NCBI GenBank assembly: GCA_963698775.1
Contig: CAVOSE010000028.1
Span: 1-64,000, forward strand
Direction: 5' to 3'
From: Thiohalocapsa sp963698775
GTDB lineage: Bacteria; Pseudomonadota; Gammaproteobacteria; Chromatiales; Chromatiaceae
DNA length: 64,000 nt
This document shows positions 7,056 through 15,041 of the stretch, in pieces; within the stretch, counting starts at the first letter, position 1; each line of letters opens with the position of its first letter. The notes under the pieces were generated by a model, which searched no databases, was not told the DNA's origin, and worked only from the letters and a program-made list of their open reading frames with translations. A program made the translations under genes and the position numbers.

Positions 7056-8306
7056 TCAGCCGCCGGTGGCGTCTTTCGCGCTGGCCTTTTGCCAAGGCGC
7101 CACGATCCCGAGCAAATGCGCCATGTCTTTGAAAAAGATGCGCAGATGCGCCATTGGCTTGGCCTTGACCAGGCGCTTGTGCATGTAGGCCTCCCAGGTC
7201 AGGTGCTGTACGTCTGGGTCGGCACAGATGCTGACGAAGCGCTCCCGGCGCTTGTCGTTCTTGTACCAGAACCGCTGCATGACGCCGAGCACCATGAAGA
7301 CGCGCCCATGGGCCTTCATAAAGCGTTTGCGGGCCTTGGCAAGCGCCTTGCTGTCGCCGGTGATCAACATCTCCTCGACCGCATCCGCGGCCAGCCTGCC
7401 GCCCACTAGGGCGTAGTAGATACCTTCGCCGGAAGCCGGTGCGACGACGCCGGCGGCATCGCCGGCCAACACCACATCGCGGTCGTTGTCCCACTTGGCC
7501 AGCGGATGCAGCGGGATCGGTGCGCCCTCTCGGCGGAGTGTCTCGCATTGGTCCAGGCCGGTCTCCTTGCGCAACTGCTCGACCGCGTCGTGCAGCGAGA
7601 AGCCCTTAATCTCGGTGCCGACGCCAATGCTGGTGGTCTCGCCGTGGGGGAACACCCAGGCGTAAAAGTCCGGCGATAGCTTGCCCTGGTAGTAGACATC
7701 GCAGCGCGTGTGATCGAAGAAGCCCTGTTGCGTTGCGGTGCTGTCCGGCGTCGGAGAGCGCACGATCTCGTGATAGGCGGCCACGTGGGGCAGTTCCTTG
7801 GCGCCGGGTATGCAGTGCTTGGCGACCGACGACTTGGCGCCGTCGGCACCGATCACAGAGCGGGCGCGCACGGCCACATCGGTATCGCGATCGACTGCAT
7901 CCGCGGGGCGGTAGTGCACGACGGCGGTGCCGTCCTGATCGCGGGTGATGCGCGTGTAGGTGCCGTTGCGGCGCTCGGCTCCAGCCGTCGCGGCACGCTC
8001 GCGCAGCCACTCGTCGAAGGGGCCGCGGTCGACCATGCCGACGAAGCCGCCGTCGATGGGCATGTTCACGTGGCGGTCGCTAGGGGCGACCATGCGTGCG
8101 GAGTGGATGTGTGCCACCAGCTGCGACTCGGGGATATCGAATTCCTCGATCGCCTTGGGTGGGATCGCGCCGCCGCAGGGCTTGATGCGACCGGGGCGGT
8201 CGAGCAGCAGCACCTTGCGCCCGACGCGGGCCAGGTCGGTAGCGGCGGTGGCGCCGGCCGGGCCACCGCCGACGACGACCACATCGAATTCAGCCAGATT
8301 CGCCAT
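7056..8306 (-). CDS. bchP: geranylgeranyl reductase (bacteriochlorophyll side-chain reduction)
   Basis: A 416-residue flavoprotein that reduces the geranylgeranyl group of bacteriochlorophyll (or geranylgeranyl-PP) to phytyl. The FAD-binding Rossmann motif GGGPAGATAA lies at about residues 13-22, followed by the family signature KPCGGAIPPKAIEEF near residue 45. The second FAD motif, VVLAGDAAGVVAPASGEGIYYA, is in the C-terminal half. Length is typical of BchP. It lies downstream of bchG on the same strand with a 260-nt gap, and the pair catalyses the last two steps of pigment synthesis. It is convergent with pucC and the DUF2892 gene. Confidence 0.94.
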   Translation of the reverse strand: MANLAEFDVVVVGGGPAGATAATDLARVGRKVLLLDRPGRIKPCGGAIPPKAIEEFDIPESQLVAHIHSARMVAPSDRHVNMPIDGGFVGMVDRGPFDEWLRERAATAGAERRNGTYTRITRDQDGTAVVHYRPADAVDRDTDVAVRARSVIGADGAKSSVAKHCIPGAKELPHVAAYHEIVRSPTPDSTATQQGFFDHTRCDVYYQGKLSPDFYAWVFPHGETTSIGVGTEIKGFSLHDAVEQLRKETGLDQCETLRREGAPIPLHPLAKWDNDRDVVLAGDAAGVVAPASGEGIYYALVGGRLAADAVEEMLITGDSKALAKARKRFMKAHGRVFMVLGVMQRFWYKNDKRRERFVSICADPDVQHLTWEAYMHKRLVKAKPMAHLRIFFKDMAHLLGIVAPWQKASAKDATGG

Positions 8307-8566
8307 TGTCTTTACCTCGGGGTTGGAGTGTTGTTCGTTTTCGTGGGGGCTTGGGGCATCGACTCAGGGCCATAAGTTCTAGTGAGGCGTTGCCTAAGAC
8401 GGACCAGTCGCGTCCATCGGAATCGGTATCGCTATCGAAATCGAAGCAATCGGCGAGGGCTTCGACAACGATCCCGATCCCGATTTGGAGGGGACCTGAT
8501 CGTGCTGCACTGCGAAAAGTTGACGCACCTGAAACGATCTCGCCCGCTGAAGGATTTCTAGGGCCA
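8307..8566. other. bchG-bchP intergenic region with degenerate hexamer repeats
   Basis: A 260-bp gap within the bchG-bchP pair. It holds a degenerate ATCGG/ATCGA tract (about 8410-8485), related to the GGTATC microsatellites elsewhere in the window. No convincing gene or promoter was seen. Confidence 0.5.
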
Positions 8567-9478
8567 TCAGCTCGGGATGAGGGCGCGCGCCGCGAAGGCG
8601 CTGATCATCATGCCGCTGACGTAGACCGTCACGCCCAGGCCGCTGAGCCAAGTGGCGCGCGCGACAGGGTCTTCCAGAAAGCGCACCATCAGCGTGACCT
8701 GCACCATGACCAACGCGGCGATGGCGGCTGCATGGACCGGCTGCATCCAGCTGAACAGCAGCCCAATCACCACCAGTTGTGGCACGATCATGACCACGCA
8801 GGCGGTCCAGGCGGCGCCCTTGACGCCGAGTTGCACCGGCAGCGAGCGCACGCCCATCTGCTTGTCTCCCTCGATCGCCTTGAAGTCGTTGAGCGTCATG
8901 ATGCCGTGGGCGCCCAGGCCGTACAGCACGGCCAGCCACAGGATACTTTCATGCGGCATCTGTCCGCCGATCATGACCGCGGCGCCCGTGATCCAGGCCA
9001 GGCTTTCGTACGAAAAGCCCACAGCGGCGTTGCCGTACCAGCCGTTCTGTTTCAGTCGCAGTGGGGGTGCGCTGTAGATCCAGGCGAAGATCAGGCCAAC
9101 CACGGTGGCGCCGAGCACCCAGGGCCCGAGCACCGCGCCGAGGATCAATGACAGCGCGGTGCCGATGAGGGCGATATAGAGCCCCCAGCGGCCGGGCAGG
9201 CGGCCGGATGGGATTGGCCTATTGGGCTCATTGATGGCATCCACATGGCGGTCGTACCAGTCGTTGACGGCCTGACTGGTGGCGCACACCAGCGGGCCGG
9301 CCAGCACGACGCCGGCGACCAGCACCAGCCAGTTCTCCGCGATCGAAACGCCGGAGGACACGACGCCGCAGGCGAAGGCCCACATCGGCGGGAACCAGGT
9401 GATGGGGTGGAGCACCTCCAGCACCGCGGAGGGCGCCGGGCGGGTTGCCGCGGCGGTCGGGACCGTCTCTGTCGTCAT
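8567..9478 (-). CDS. bchG: bacteriochlorophyll synthase (prenyltransferase)
   Basis: A 303-residue UbiA-superfamily membrane prenyltransferase that esterifies bacteriochlorophyllide a with geranylgeranyl-PP. The first Asp-rich motif, NDWYDRHVDAINEPNRPIPSG, and the second, NDFKAIEGDKQMGVRSLPV, are both present among about eight to nine membrane helices. The start is placed at MTTETVPTAA; a further 21 upstream codons are open but look non-coding (HHHH run). It lies between ppsR and bchP on the same strand. Confidence 0.94.
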   Translation of the reverse strand: MTTETVPTAAATRPAPSAVLEVLHPITWFPPMWAFACGVVSSGVSIAENWLVLVAGVVLAGPLVCATSQAVNDWYDRHVDAINEPNRPIPSGRLPGRWGLYIALIGTALSLILGAVLGPWVLGATVVGLIFAWIYSAPPLRLKQNGWYGNAAVGFSYESLAWITGAAVMIGGQMPHESILWLAVLYGLGAHGIMTLNDFKAIEGDKQMGVRSLPVQLGVKGAAWTACVVMIVPQLVVIGLLFSWMQPVHAAAIAALVMVQVTLMVRFLEDPVARATWLSGLGVTVYVSGMMISAFAARALIPS

Positions 9479-9788
9479 ACCGGGATCGAATCTCTTGCAG
9501 TCAGTGTGATGATGATGCGAGCGTCGGTCGGGCCTTGACACGACCGACGCTGGCGCAAGTCTATCCGAAGCGTACGCGCGGGGTGCTGCGGGTCGCTGTA
9601 TTCCTGATCAAAGTCAACAGGTAAGCCGGTACGGGTTGGCGCCTACCGGGCCTTGGCGCTGAATTTCCCCAGCGGTGCTTGCCAATGCGAACCGGCTCGT
9701 GCCCGGCGGGCCGGTCCTGTGGTTCGGCGCTGGGTCGGTGGCAGGCAGGATGCTGTTTCCGGATCGTCGGTCGCGACGCGCTGTGCCG
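9479..9788. other. ppsR-bchG intergenic region
   Basis: 310 bp between the ppsR stop and the bchG start. It is GC-rich with several short inverted repeats around CCGGCGGGCCGG, and no perfect TGT-N12-ACA box or gene was seen. A bchG promoter probably lies here but could not be identified. Confidence 0.4.
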
Positions 9789-11210
9789 TCAGTCGCCATC
9801 GGCCTCGGCAGTAGGGTCGCTGAGGCCGTAACGGCGTAGCTTGACGTACAGGCTTTGACGGCTCAGCCCCAGTAGTTCCGCGGCCGACGCGCGATTGTCG
9901 CCGGTCAACTCAAGCGCTGCCTCGATACAGAGTCGCTCGATCATGTCGGTGGATTCGCGTACGACTTCCTTCAGCGGCACCCGACCCACCAGTTCGCTCA
10001 GGTGCTCGATGGAGCGGGGCAGCGCCCCCTCGCCGCGGGCGTCCGCGGACACACGCCGATCGACGTTGCGGATGATAAAGCCGAAGCTGGGCTGCTCGCC
10101 GTTGTGCACCGACACCGCGGAAATCTCGACCTCACTGCTGGCGCCGAGTTCGGAGCGGATGTGGGTTGCGAACAGTCGCACCGCGCCGTGCTGGCGCAGG
10201 TTGGCGATCAGCACGTTGAGGTCGACGCCCGGCCGTCCGAGCCAGCGATCCAATGATTCGCCGCGCACCTGGTCTTCGTTGGCGACTTGGGCAAGCTCCA
10301 GAAACGCCAGGTTGGCGCTCAGTATGCGGCCGTCATGGGCGGTGAGGACAATGCCGTCGGGGACGTTTTCCACCATCCGGGAGAGCCTCGAGCGCGGCTC
10401 GGCGGATGACTTCGAGCCTTCGTCGGACTCGGATGGCGACAGTCGCAACAAGATCAGCGAGGTGTTCTCCTGTCGCACCGGCGCGCCGGAGACCTGGAAT
10501 TCGGCGCCGCTGCGCAGGTGCGCCCGCACGTCGTTGCCGCGCCCCGCGGCGCGGATGCCGGCGATCAAGGATTGGATAGCGCGGGTGCCTTGCTCATCGA
10601 AACCGTCCGGGAATGCGCGTCCGACCAATCGCCGAGAGTCTGGGGCGAGCAGCACCGCCGCGGCCGGGTTTGCTTCCACGACCTTGTTGCTGTCGGGGTC
10701 AACGATGACGATTGCGTCGGTCGCGGAGCGGAACAGCAGGCGATAGCGGGTCTCGAGTTGACGCAGGCGCCAATAGTCGCGTTCCAGGGATTGCTGGGCA
10801 TCAACGAGCCGCTGCTGCAGTGCCGCAATGCCCTGCAGATTGCGACCGACGGCAACCAGGTGGTTGCGGTCGCCGATCCGGGTGGCAAAGTAGCGCACAG
10901 GCATCTCGGCGCCGTCACGGGAAACATGGTCGACCTGCTGCCAAGAGGGGGCCGCGTTGCCAGACTGCGCATCCGCAATCAAGGCCTCGATGCGCGGCCG
11001 GCTGTCGCTGGTGACGGTCTCGACCCAAGCGCGCCCGATCCAGTCTTCGGCGACCTCCGACGACAGCTCTTCACTGCCGAACGCGAGGTCTTGGATCACG
11101 CCGTTGCCGTCCAGGATAAGCGCGATATCGGACGCGGCGGCAATCAGTGTGGCAACCGTGCCGATGCCAATATCACCCAAGGCCGCCTCGGGCGCGTCAA
11201 AAGGCTTCAC
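9789..11210 (-). CDS. ppsR: PpsR/CrtJ-type photosynthesis repressor (PAS-PAS-HTH)
   Basis: A 473-residue regulator. It has an N-terminal segment, PAS-like domains around residues 25-130, 155-260 and 285-390, a linking helix (LQQRLVDAQQSLERDYWRLRQLETRYRLLF), and a C-terminal Fis-type helix-turn-helix (NRASAAELLGLSRQSLYVKLRRYGL). This layout is that of PpsR/CrtJ, which represses bch, crt and puc genes under oxygen by binding TGT-N12-ACA. Such boxes occur at the puc promoters here. Only one cysteine is present (Cys428, just before the HTH), so the two-cysteine disulfide switch cannot form within one chain. It is divergent from bchF; an Fnr-type box lies about 100 bp upstream. Confidence 0.92.
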   Translation of the reverse strand: MKPFDAPEAALGDIGIGTVATLIAAASDIALILDGNGVIQDLAFGSEELSSEVAEDWIGRAWVETVTSDSRPRIEALIADAQSGNAAPSWQQVDHVSRDGAEMPVRYFATRIGDRNHLVAVGRNLQGIAALQQRLVDAQQSLERDYWRLRQLETRYRLLFRSATDAIVIVDPDSNKVVEANPAAAVLLAPDSRRLVGRAFPDGFDEQGTRAIQSLIAGIRAAGRGNDVRAHLRSGAEFQVSGAPVRQENTSLILLRLSPSESDEGSKSSAEPRSRLSRMVENVPDGIVLTAHDGRILSANLAFLELAQVANEDQVRGESLDRWLGRPGVDLNVLIANLRQHGAVRLFATHIRSELGASSEVEISAVSVHNGEQPSFGFIIRNVDRRVSADARGEGALPRSIEHLSELVGRVPLKEVVRESTDMIERLCIEAALELTGDNRASAAELLGLSRQSLYVKLRRYGLSDPTAEADGD

Positions 11211-11307
11211 GAGTGCCTTGCCCCTGGGTCGTGGTGGGTCGGCTCGATCGTCTGGGCGCTTGGCCGTCTCGCATCGGTACTTCTGGGTGCATCCGCTTCA
11301 ACCTCGC

Positions 11308-11321
11308 TTGACCTGGGTCAA
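11308..11321. promoter_or_regulatory. Fnr-type box between ppsR and bchF
   Basis: Perfect palindrome TTGAC-CTGG-GTCAA, the Fnr/Crp-superfamily TTGAY-N4-RTCAA pattern. It lies 98 bp upstream of the ppsR start and about 220 bp upstream of the bchF -35, so ppsR is the likelier target. No clear -10 was found at the expected class II distance. Confidence 0.6.
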
Positions 11322-11515
11322 GGCCGGGGCTTGCCATTTCCCCCGGATATTTAAGGAAAATGTGCCTCGACCTAGCATTAAAGTACTAGGGCGGGCGTCT
11401 TGGGGCGCGCCTCCCTGGCCCTATGACGCTAGGGAGACACTGGATTCAGTACGTTCTGGGCATCTGCGCGGCGTGTCTGAATCGCCCTTTATTAGTTAGT
11501 CCGAAGGCAAGGGAA

Positions 11516-11572
11516 TGTCAAGTTCTGTTTACGTTAAGTAGAGTTGACAGCAGGCTTTGAGCGGACTAGATT
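11516..11572 (+). promoter_or_regulatory. bchF operon promoter with PpsR-type boxes
   Basis: TTGACA (11544-11549) N17 TAGATT (11567-11572). Upstream are near-boxes TGT-N12-ACG (11516-11533) and CGT-N12-ACA (11532-11549). Spacing and sequence mirror the pucC promoter at 5046-5102. It drives the long bchFNBHLM-lhaA-puh operon. Confidence 0.7.
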
Positions 11573-11615
11573 TCCGAATCATCAGCAACGTTTCGGAATC
11601 GATGAGGGGAGCTTC

Positions 11616-12146
11616 ATGCCTCGACGCCCTAACAGGCCCGTCAGACGTCCGCCGCTGTATACGCCGGAAGAGCGCGTACGGCGAGATAATAGCGTCTGGA
11701 CCCTGGTGCAGGGCGTGCTCGCGCCGTTGCAGTTTTTGGTCTTCCTTGTCAGCCTGTTTTTGGTATTGCGCTACCTAGCGACCGGCGCTGGCGAGATGGC
11801 CGCGACCGTCTCCATCGTGGTGAAGACGCTCGTGCTCTACACCATCATGATCACTGGTTCCATCTGGGAAAAGGTGGTTTACGGCAAGTACCTGTTCGCG
11901 GAAGCATTTTTCTGGGAAGACGTGTTCAGCATGCTGGTTCTGGCGCTGCACACTGCCTATCTGGCCGCGTTGCTGACCGGCTTCCTTGATGTTCAAGGGC
12001 AGATGCTGCTGGCCCTCGCGGCCTATGCAGCGTACGTCATCAATGCCACGCAGTTTCTGCTCAAGTTGCGCGAGGCCCGTCTCTCGCAGGCCGCCGAGGA
12101 GTCCGCGTCCACCACAGGCGGGCAAGCGCTGGGGGTCGCGGAGTGA
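11616..12146 (+). CDS. bchF: 3-vinyl bacteriochlorophyllide hydratase
   Basis: A 176-residue membrane enzyme that hydrates the 3-vinyl group of chlorophyllide/bacteriochlorophyllide to 3-hydroxyethyl. Recognised by RRDNSVWTLVQGVLAPLQFLVF, the segment MITGSIWEKVVYGKYLFAEAFFWEDVFSMLVLALHTAY and four predicted helices. The ATG at 11616 follows GAGGGGA. First gene of the operon; its stop overlaps the bchN start (GTGA). Confidence 0.93.
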   Translation: MPRRPNRPVRRPPLYTPEERVRRDNSVWTLVQGVLAPLQFLVFLVSLFLVLRYLATGAGEMAATVSIVVKTLVLYTIMITGSIWEKVVYGKYLFAEAFFWEDVFSMLVLALHTAYLAALLTGFLDVQGQMLLALAAYAAYVINATQFLLKLREARLSQAAEESASTTGGQALGVAE

Positions 12147-13453
12147 GCGGAGTGAGCGACACCGATGCGCCGCGGTCAGGGCAGGCAGCGTTCAAAGCTG
12201 CCAGCGGTTGTGCCGACTTACCTGTCCTGCATGAGCGGGGGCAGCGGGAGGTCTTCTGCGGGCTGGCCGGCATTGTCTGGCTGCATCGCAAGATCCAAGA
12301 CGCGTTTTTTCTGGTCGTTGGCTCGCGGACCTGCGCACACCTGCTGCAATCCGCCGCTGGCGTAATGATCTTCGCCGAGCCCCGCTTCGCCACCGCCATC
12401 CTGCAAGACCGCGATCTCGCTGGGCTCGCCGACTGTAACGAAGAACTCGACCGCGTCGTCTCCGAATTGCTGGCGCGTCGGCCGGACATCGGAACCCTGT
12501 TCCTGGTGGGTTCATGCCCGTCTGAGGTGATCAAGCTGGATCTGGTCACGGCCGCAGAGCGGCTGTCGGTTCAGCATCAGGGTCGGGTACGCATGCTTTC
12601 CTATACGGGCAGCGGCATCGAGACCACCTTCACCCAGGGCGAGGACACCTGTCTCACTGCGCTGGCGGAGCAGATGCCCGAGCAGCCCGCGGGCGAGCCG
12701 TCCCTGCTGGTGCTCGGCAGTCTGCCCGATGTGGTCGAGGATCAGTTCGCACGCCTGTTCGCTGAGCTTGGCATTTCCCCGGTGTCTTTCTTGCCCCCGC
12801 GCAGTGCCGCGCAGCTGCCGCCGGTTGGGCCAGGCACGTTGTTGCTCGCCGCGCAGCCGTTTCTCGGCGATACCGTCGCGGCCTTGACCGCACGCGGCGC
12901 GACGCTGATCGAGTCCGTCTACCCGTTCGGCATTGAGGGAACCCGCGCCTGGCTGAGTGCCGCCGCTCGGGCTTGGGGTATTGGCCAGGAACAGGTCGAC
13001 AAGGTCACGGCCGCACCGGCGGCCCGCGCCGAACGCGGTCTTGCTCGCTATCGGCAGCAGTTGGAGGGCAAGCGCATCAGCTTTTTGCCGGACTCCCAGC
13101 TGGAAATCCCGCTCGGCCGTTTCCTCGCCCGCGAGTGCGGCATGCAGTTGGTCGAAGTCGGCACGCCCTATCTCGATCGGCGCATGATGGCTGCCGAGCT
13201 TGAGCTGCTCCCTTCCGGGGTGCGCCTCAGCGAGGGGCAGGACCTGGAGCTCCAACTCGATCGTCTGCGTGCCGATCGCCCGGACCTGACCGTCTGCGGA
13301 CTGGGCTTGGCGAATCCGCTGGAGGCCGAGGGCCTCAGCACCAAGTGGTCCATCGAACTCGTGTTCACCCCGGTGCATGGTTTCGACCAGGCACCGGATC
13401 TCGCGGAGCTGTTCGCGCGCCCGCTGAATCGCCGCCAGCGTTTGGCGCTTTGA
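12143..13453 (+). CDS. bchN: light-independent protochlorophyllide reductase subunit N
   Basis: A 436-residue NifD-like subunit of the dark-operative protochlorophyllide oxidoreductase. The three cysteines that hold the NB [4Fe-4S] cluster are seen at Cys39, Cys64 and Cys125, with the 25- and 61-residue spacing of Rhodobacter BchN; the fourth ligand is Asp36 of BchB. The start is GTG inside the bchF stop (GTGA), implying translational coupling. It acts with BchB and the ATPase BchL to reduce ring D of protochlorophyllide without light. Confidence 0.95.
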   Translation: MSGVSDTDAPRSGQAAFKAASGCADLPVLHERGQREVFCGLAGIVWLHRKIQDAFFLVVGSRTCAHLLQSAAGVMIFAEPRFATAILQDRDLAGLADCNEELDRVVSELLARRPDIGTLFLVGSCPSEVIKLDLVTAAERLSVQHQGRVRMLSYTGSGIETTFTQGEDTCLTALAEQMPEQPAGEPSLLVLGSLPDVVEDQFARLFAELGISPVSFLPPRSAAQLPPVGPGTLLLAAQPFLGDTVAALTARGATLIESVYPFGIEGTRAWLSAAARAWGIGQEQVDKVTAAPAARAERGLARYRQQLEGKRISFLPDSQLEIPLGRFLARECGMQLVEVGTPYLDRRMMAAELELLPSGVRLSEGQDLELQLDRLRADRPDLTVCGLGLANPLEAEGLSTKWSIELVFTPVHGFDQAPDLAELFARPLNRRQRLAL

Positions 13454-13469
13454 CACCCGTTATCGACCC

Positions 13470-15041
13470 ATGCAGCTGACCGTCTGGACATACGAGGGCC
13501 CGCCCCACATTGGCGCCATGCGCATCGCCGCCTCCATGCGCGGCGTGCATTGCGTGCTGCACGCGCCGCAGGGCGATACCTACGCCGATCTGCTGTTCAC
13601 GATGATCGCGCGGAATGCCAAACGCCCGCCCGTGACCTACACGACCTTCCAGGCCCGCGACCTGGGTGGCGACACCGCCGAGTTGGTCAAGAAGACCCTG
13701 CGCGATACCGTCGAGCGCTTCAAGCCTCGCGCGCTACTGGTCGGTGAGGCTTGCACCGCGGAGCTGATCCAGGATCAACCCGGCGCGCTGGCAGAGGGCA
13801 TGGGCTTCGACATCCCGGTGATTCCGCTGGAGCTGCCGGCCTATACGCGTAAAGAGAACTGGGGCGCCAGCGAGACCTTCTATGCGATGGTCCGCGCCCT
13901 GCTGCGGGGTCACAAGGCAGCCGCCAAGCCGGCGGCGTCCGGACGGCGTCCGACCGCAAACCTGCTCGGCCCCACGGCGCTCGGATTCCGCTGCCGTGAC
14001 GACATTGTCGAGGTGACCAAGCTGTTGGCCTCCGCCGGTGTCGATATCAACGTCGTCGCGCCCGCCGGCGCCGGGCCAGAGGATCTGCTGCGCCTGCCGG
14101 ATGCCGACTTCAACGTCTGTCTGTATCCGGAAGTGGCCTACGACACCTGCGCCTGGCTGGAGCGCATGTTCCACCAGCCCACCGTCAAGACGGTGCCGAT
14201 TGGGGTCGGCGCGACCCGCGACTTCCTATTGGAGGTCGGCCAGGCGGCCGGTATCGACACTGGGCCGGCCATCGCTGCTGCGCAGACGCGCCTGCCTTGG
14301 TTCTCGCGCTCGGTGGACTCGACCTACCTGACCGGCAAACGCGTCTTCATCTTCGGCGATGCCACGCATGCCATCGCCGCCGCCCGCATCGCCACCGAGG
14401 AGCTTGGATTCGATGTCGTCGGACTGGGTACCTACAGCCGCGAATTCTCGCGCGAAATCCGCGCTGCCGCGGAGCGCTACGGCATCGAGCCCCTGATCAC
14501 CGACGACTATCTCGAGGTCGAGGCGCGAGTACTGGAGTTGGCCCCGGAACTGGTCTTGGGCACGCAGATGGAGCGCCACATCGCTAAGCGCGCGGGCATC
14601 CCCTGCGCCGTGATCTCGGCGCCGATTCACGTGCAGGACTTCCCTGCTCGCTATGCCCCCCAAATGGGCTTCGAGGGCGCCAACGTCATCTTCGATACCT
14701 GGGTGCATCCGCTGATGATGGGGCTCGAAGAGCACCTGATCACGATGTTCCGGGAAGACACTGAGTTTCATGACGACGCCGCGCCATCGCATTTGGGGCC
14801 CGCTGCGAAGCAGGGCGATGCGCGCGTGTCGAGTTCCGCCGGCGCGGATGCCGATGCGGGATCTACCAGCGCCGAGAGCGCGCTTATCTGGGACGCGGAA
14901 GCCGAAAAGGAACTGCGCAAGATCCCGTTCTTTGTCCGCGGTAAAGCCCGCCGTAATACAGAGCGTTACGCCCAGGACCAGGGCGTGGCGACAATAACAA
15001 TTGAGACACTCTACGATGCCAAAGCACACTTCGGCCGCTGA
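13470..15041 (+). CDS. bchB: light-independent protochlorophyllide reductase subunit B
   Basis: A 523-residue NifK-like subunit of dark protochlorophyllide reductase, starting MQLTVWTYEGPPHIGAMRIA. Asp36 (HAPQGDTYAD), the unusual aspartate cluster ligand, is present. The short C-terminal domain (WDAEAEKELRKIPFFVRGKARRNTE) is typical of BchB. The start lies 16 nt after bchN; its last 26 nt overlap the chosen bchH start. Confidence 0.95.
   Translation: MQLTVWTYEGPPHIGAMRIAASMRGVHCVLHAPQGDTYADLLFTMIARNAKRPPVTYTTFQARDLGGDTAELVKKTLRDTVERFKPRALLVGEACTAELIQDQPGALAEGMGFDIPVIPLELPAYTRKENWGASETFYAMVRALLRGHKAAAKPAASGRRPTANLLGPTALGFRCRDDIVEVTKLLASAGVDINVVAPAGAGPEDLLRLPDADFNVCLYPEVAYDTCAWLERMFHQPTVKTVPIGVGATRDFLLEVGQAAGIDTGPAIAAAQTRLPWFSRSVDSTYLTGKRVFIFGDATHAIAAARIATEELGFDVVGLGTYSREFSREIRAAAERYGIEPLITDDYLEVEARVLELAPELVLGTQMERHIAKRAGIPCAVISAPIHVQDFPARYAPQMGFEGANVIFDTWVHPLMMGLEEHLITMFREDTEFHDDAAPSHLGPAAKQGDARVSSSAGADADAGSTSAESALIWDAEAEKELRKIPFFVRGKARRNTERYAQDQGVATITIETLYDAKAHFGR

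Noticed and set aside
12512..13456. Minus-strand open frame opposite bchN
   Set aside because: Antisense shadow; bchN on the other strand carries conserved cluster ligands and operon overlaps.
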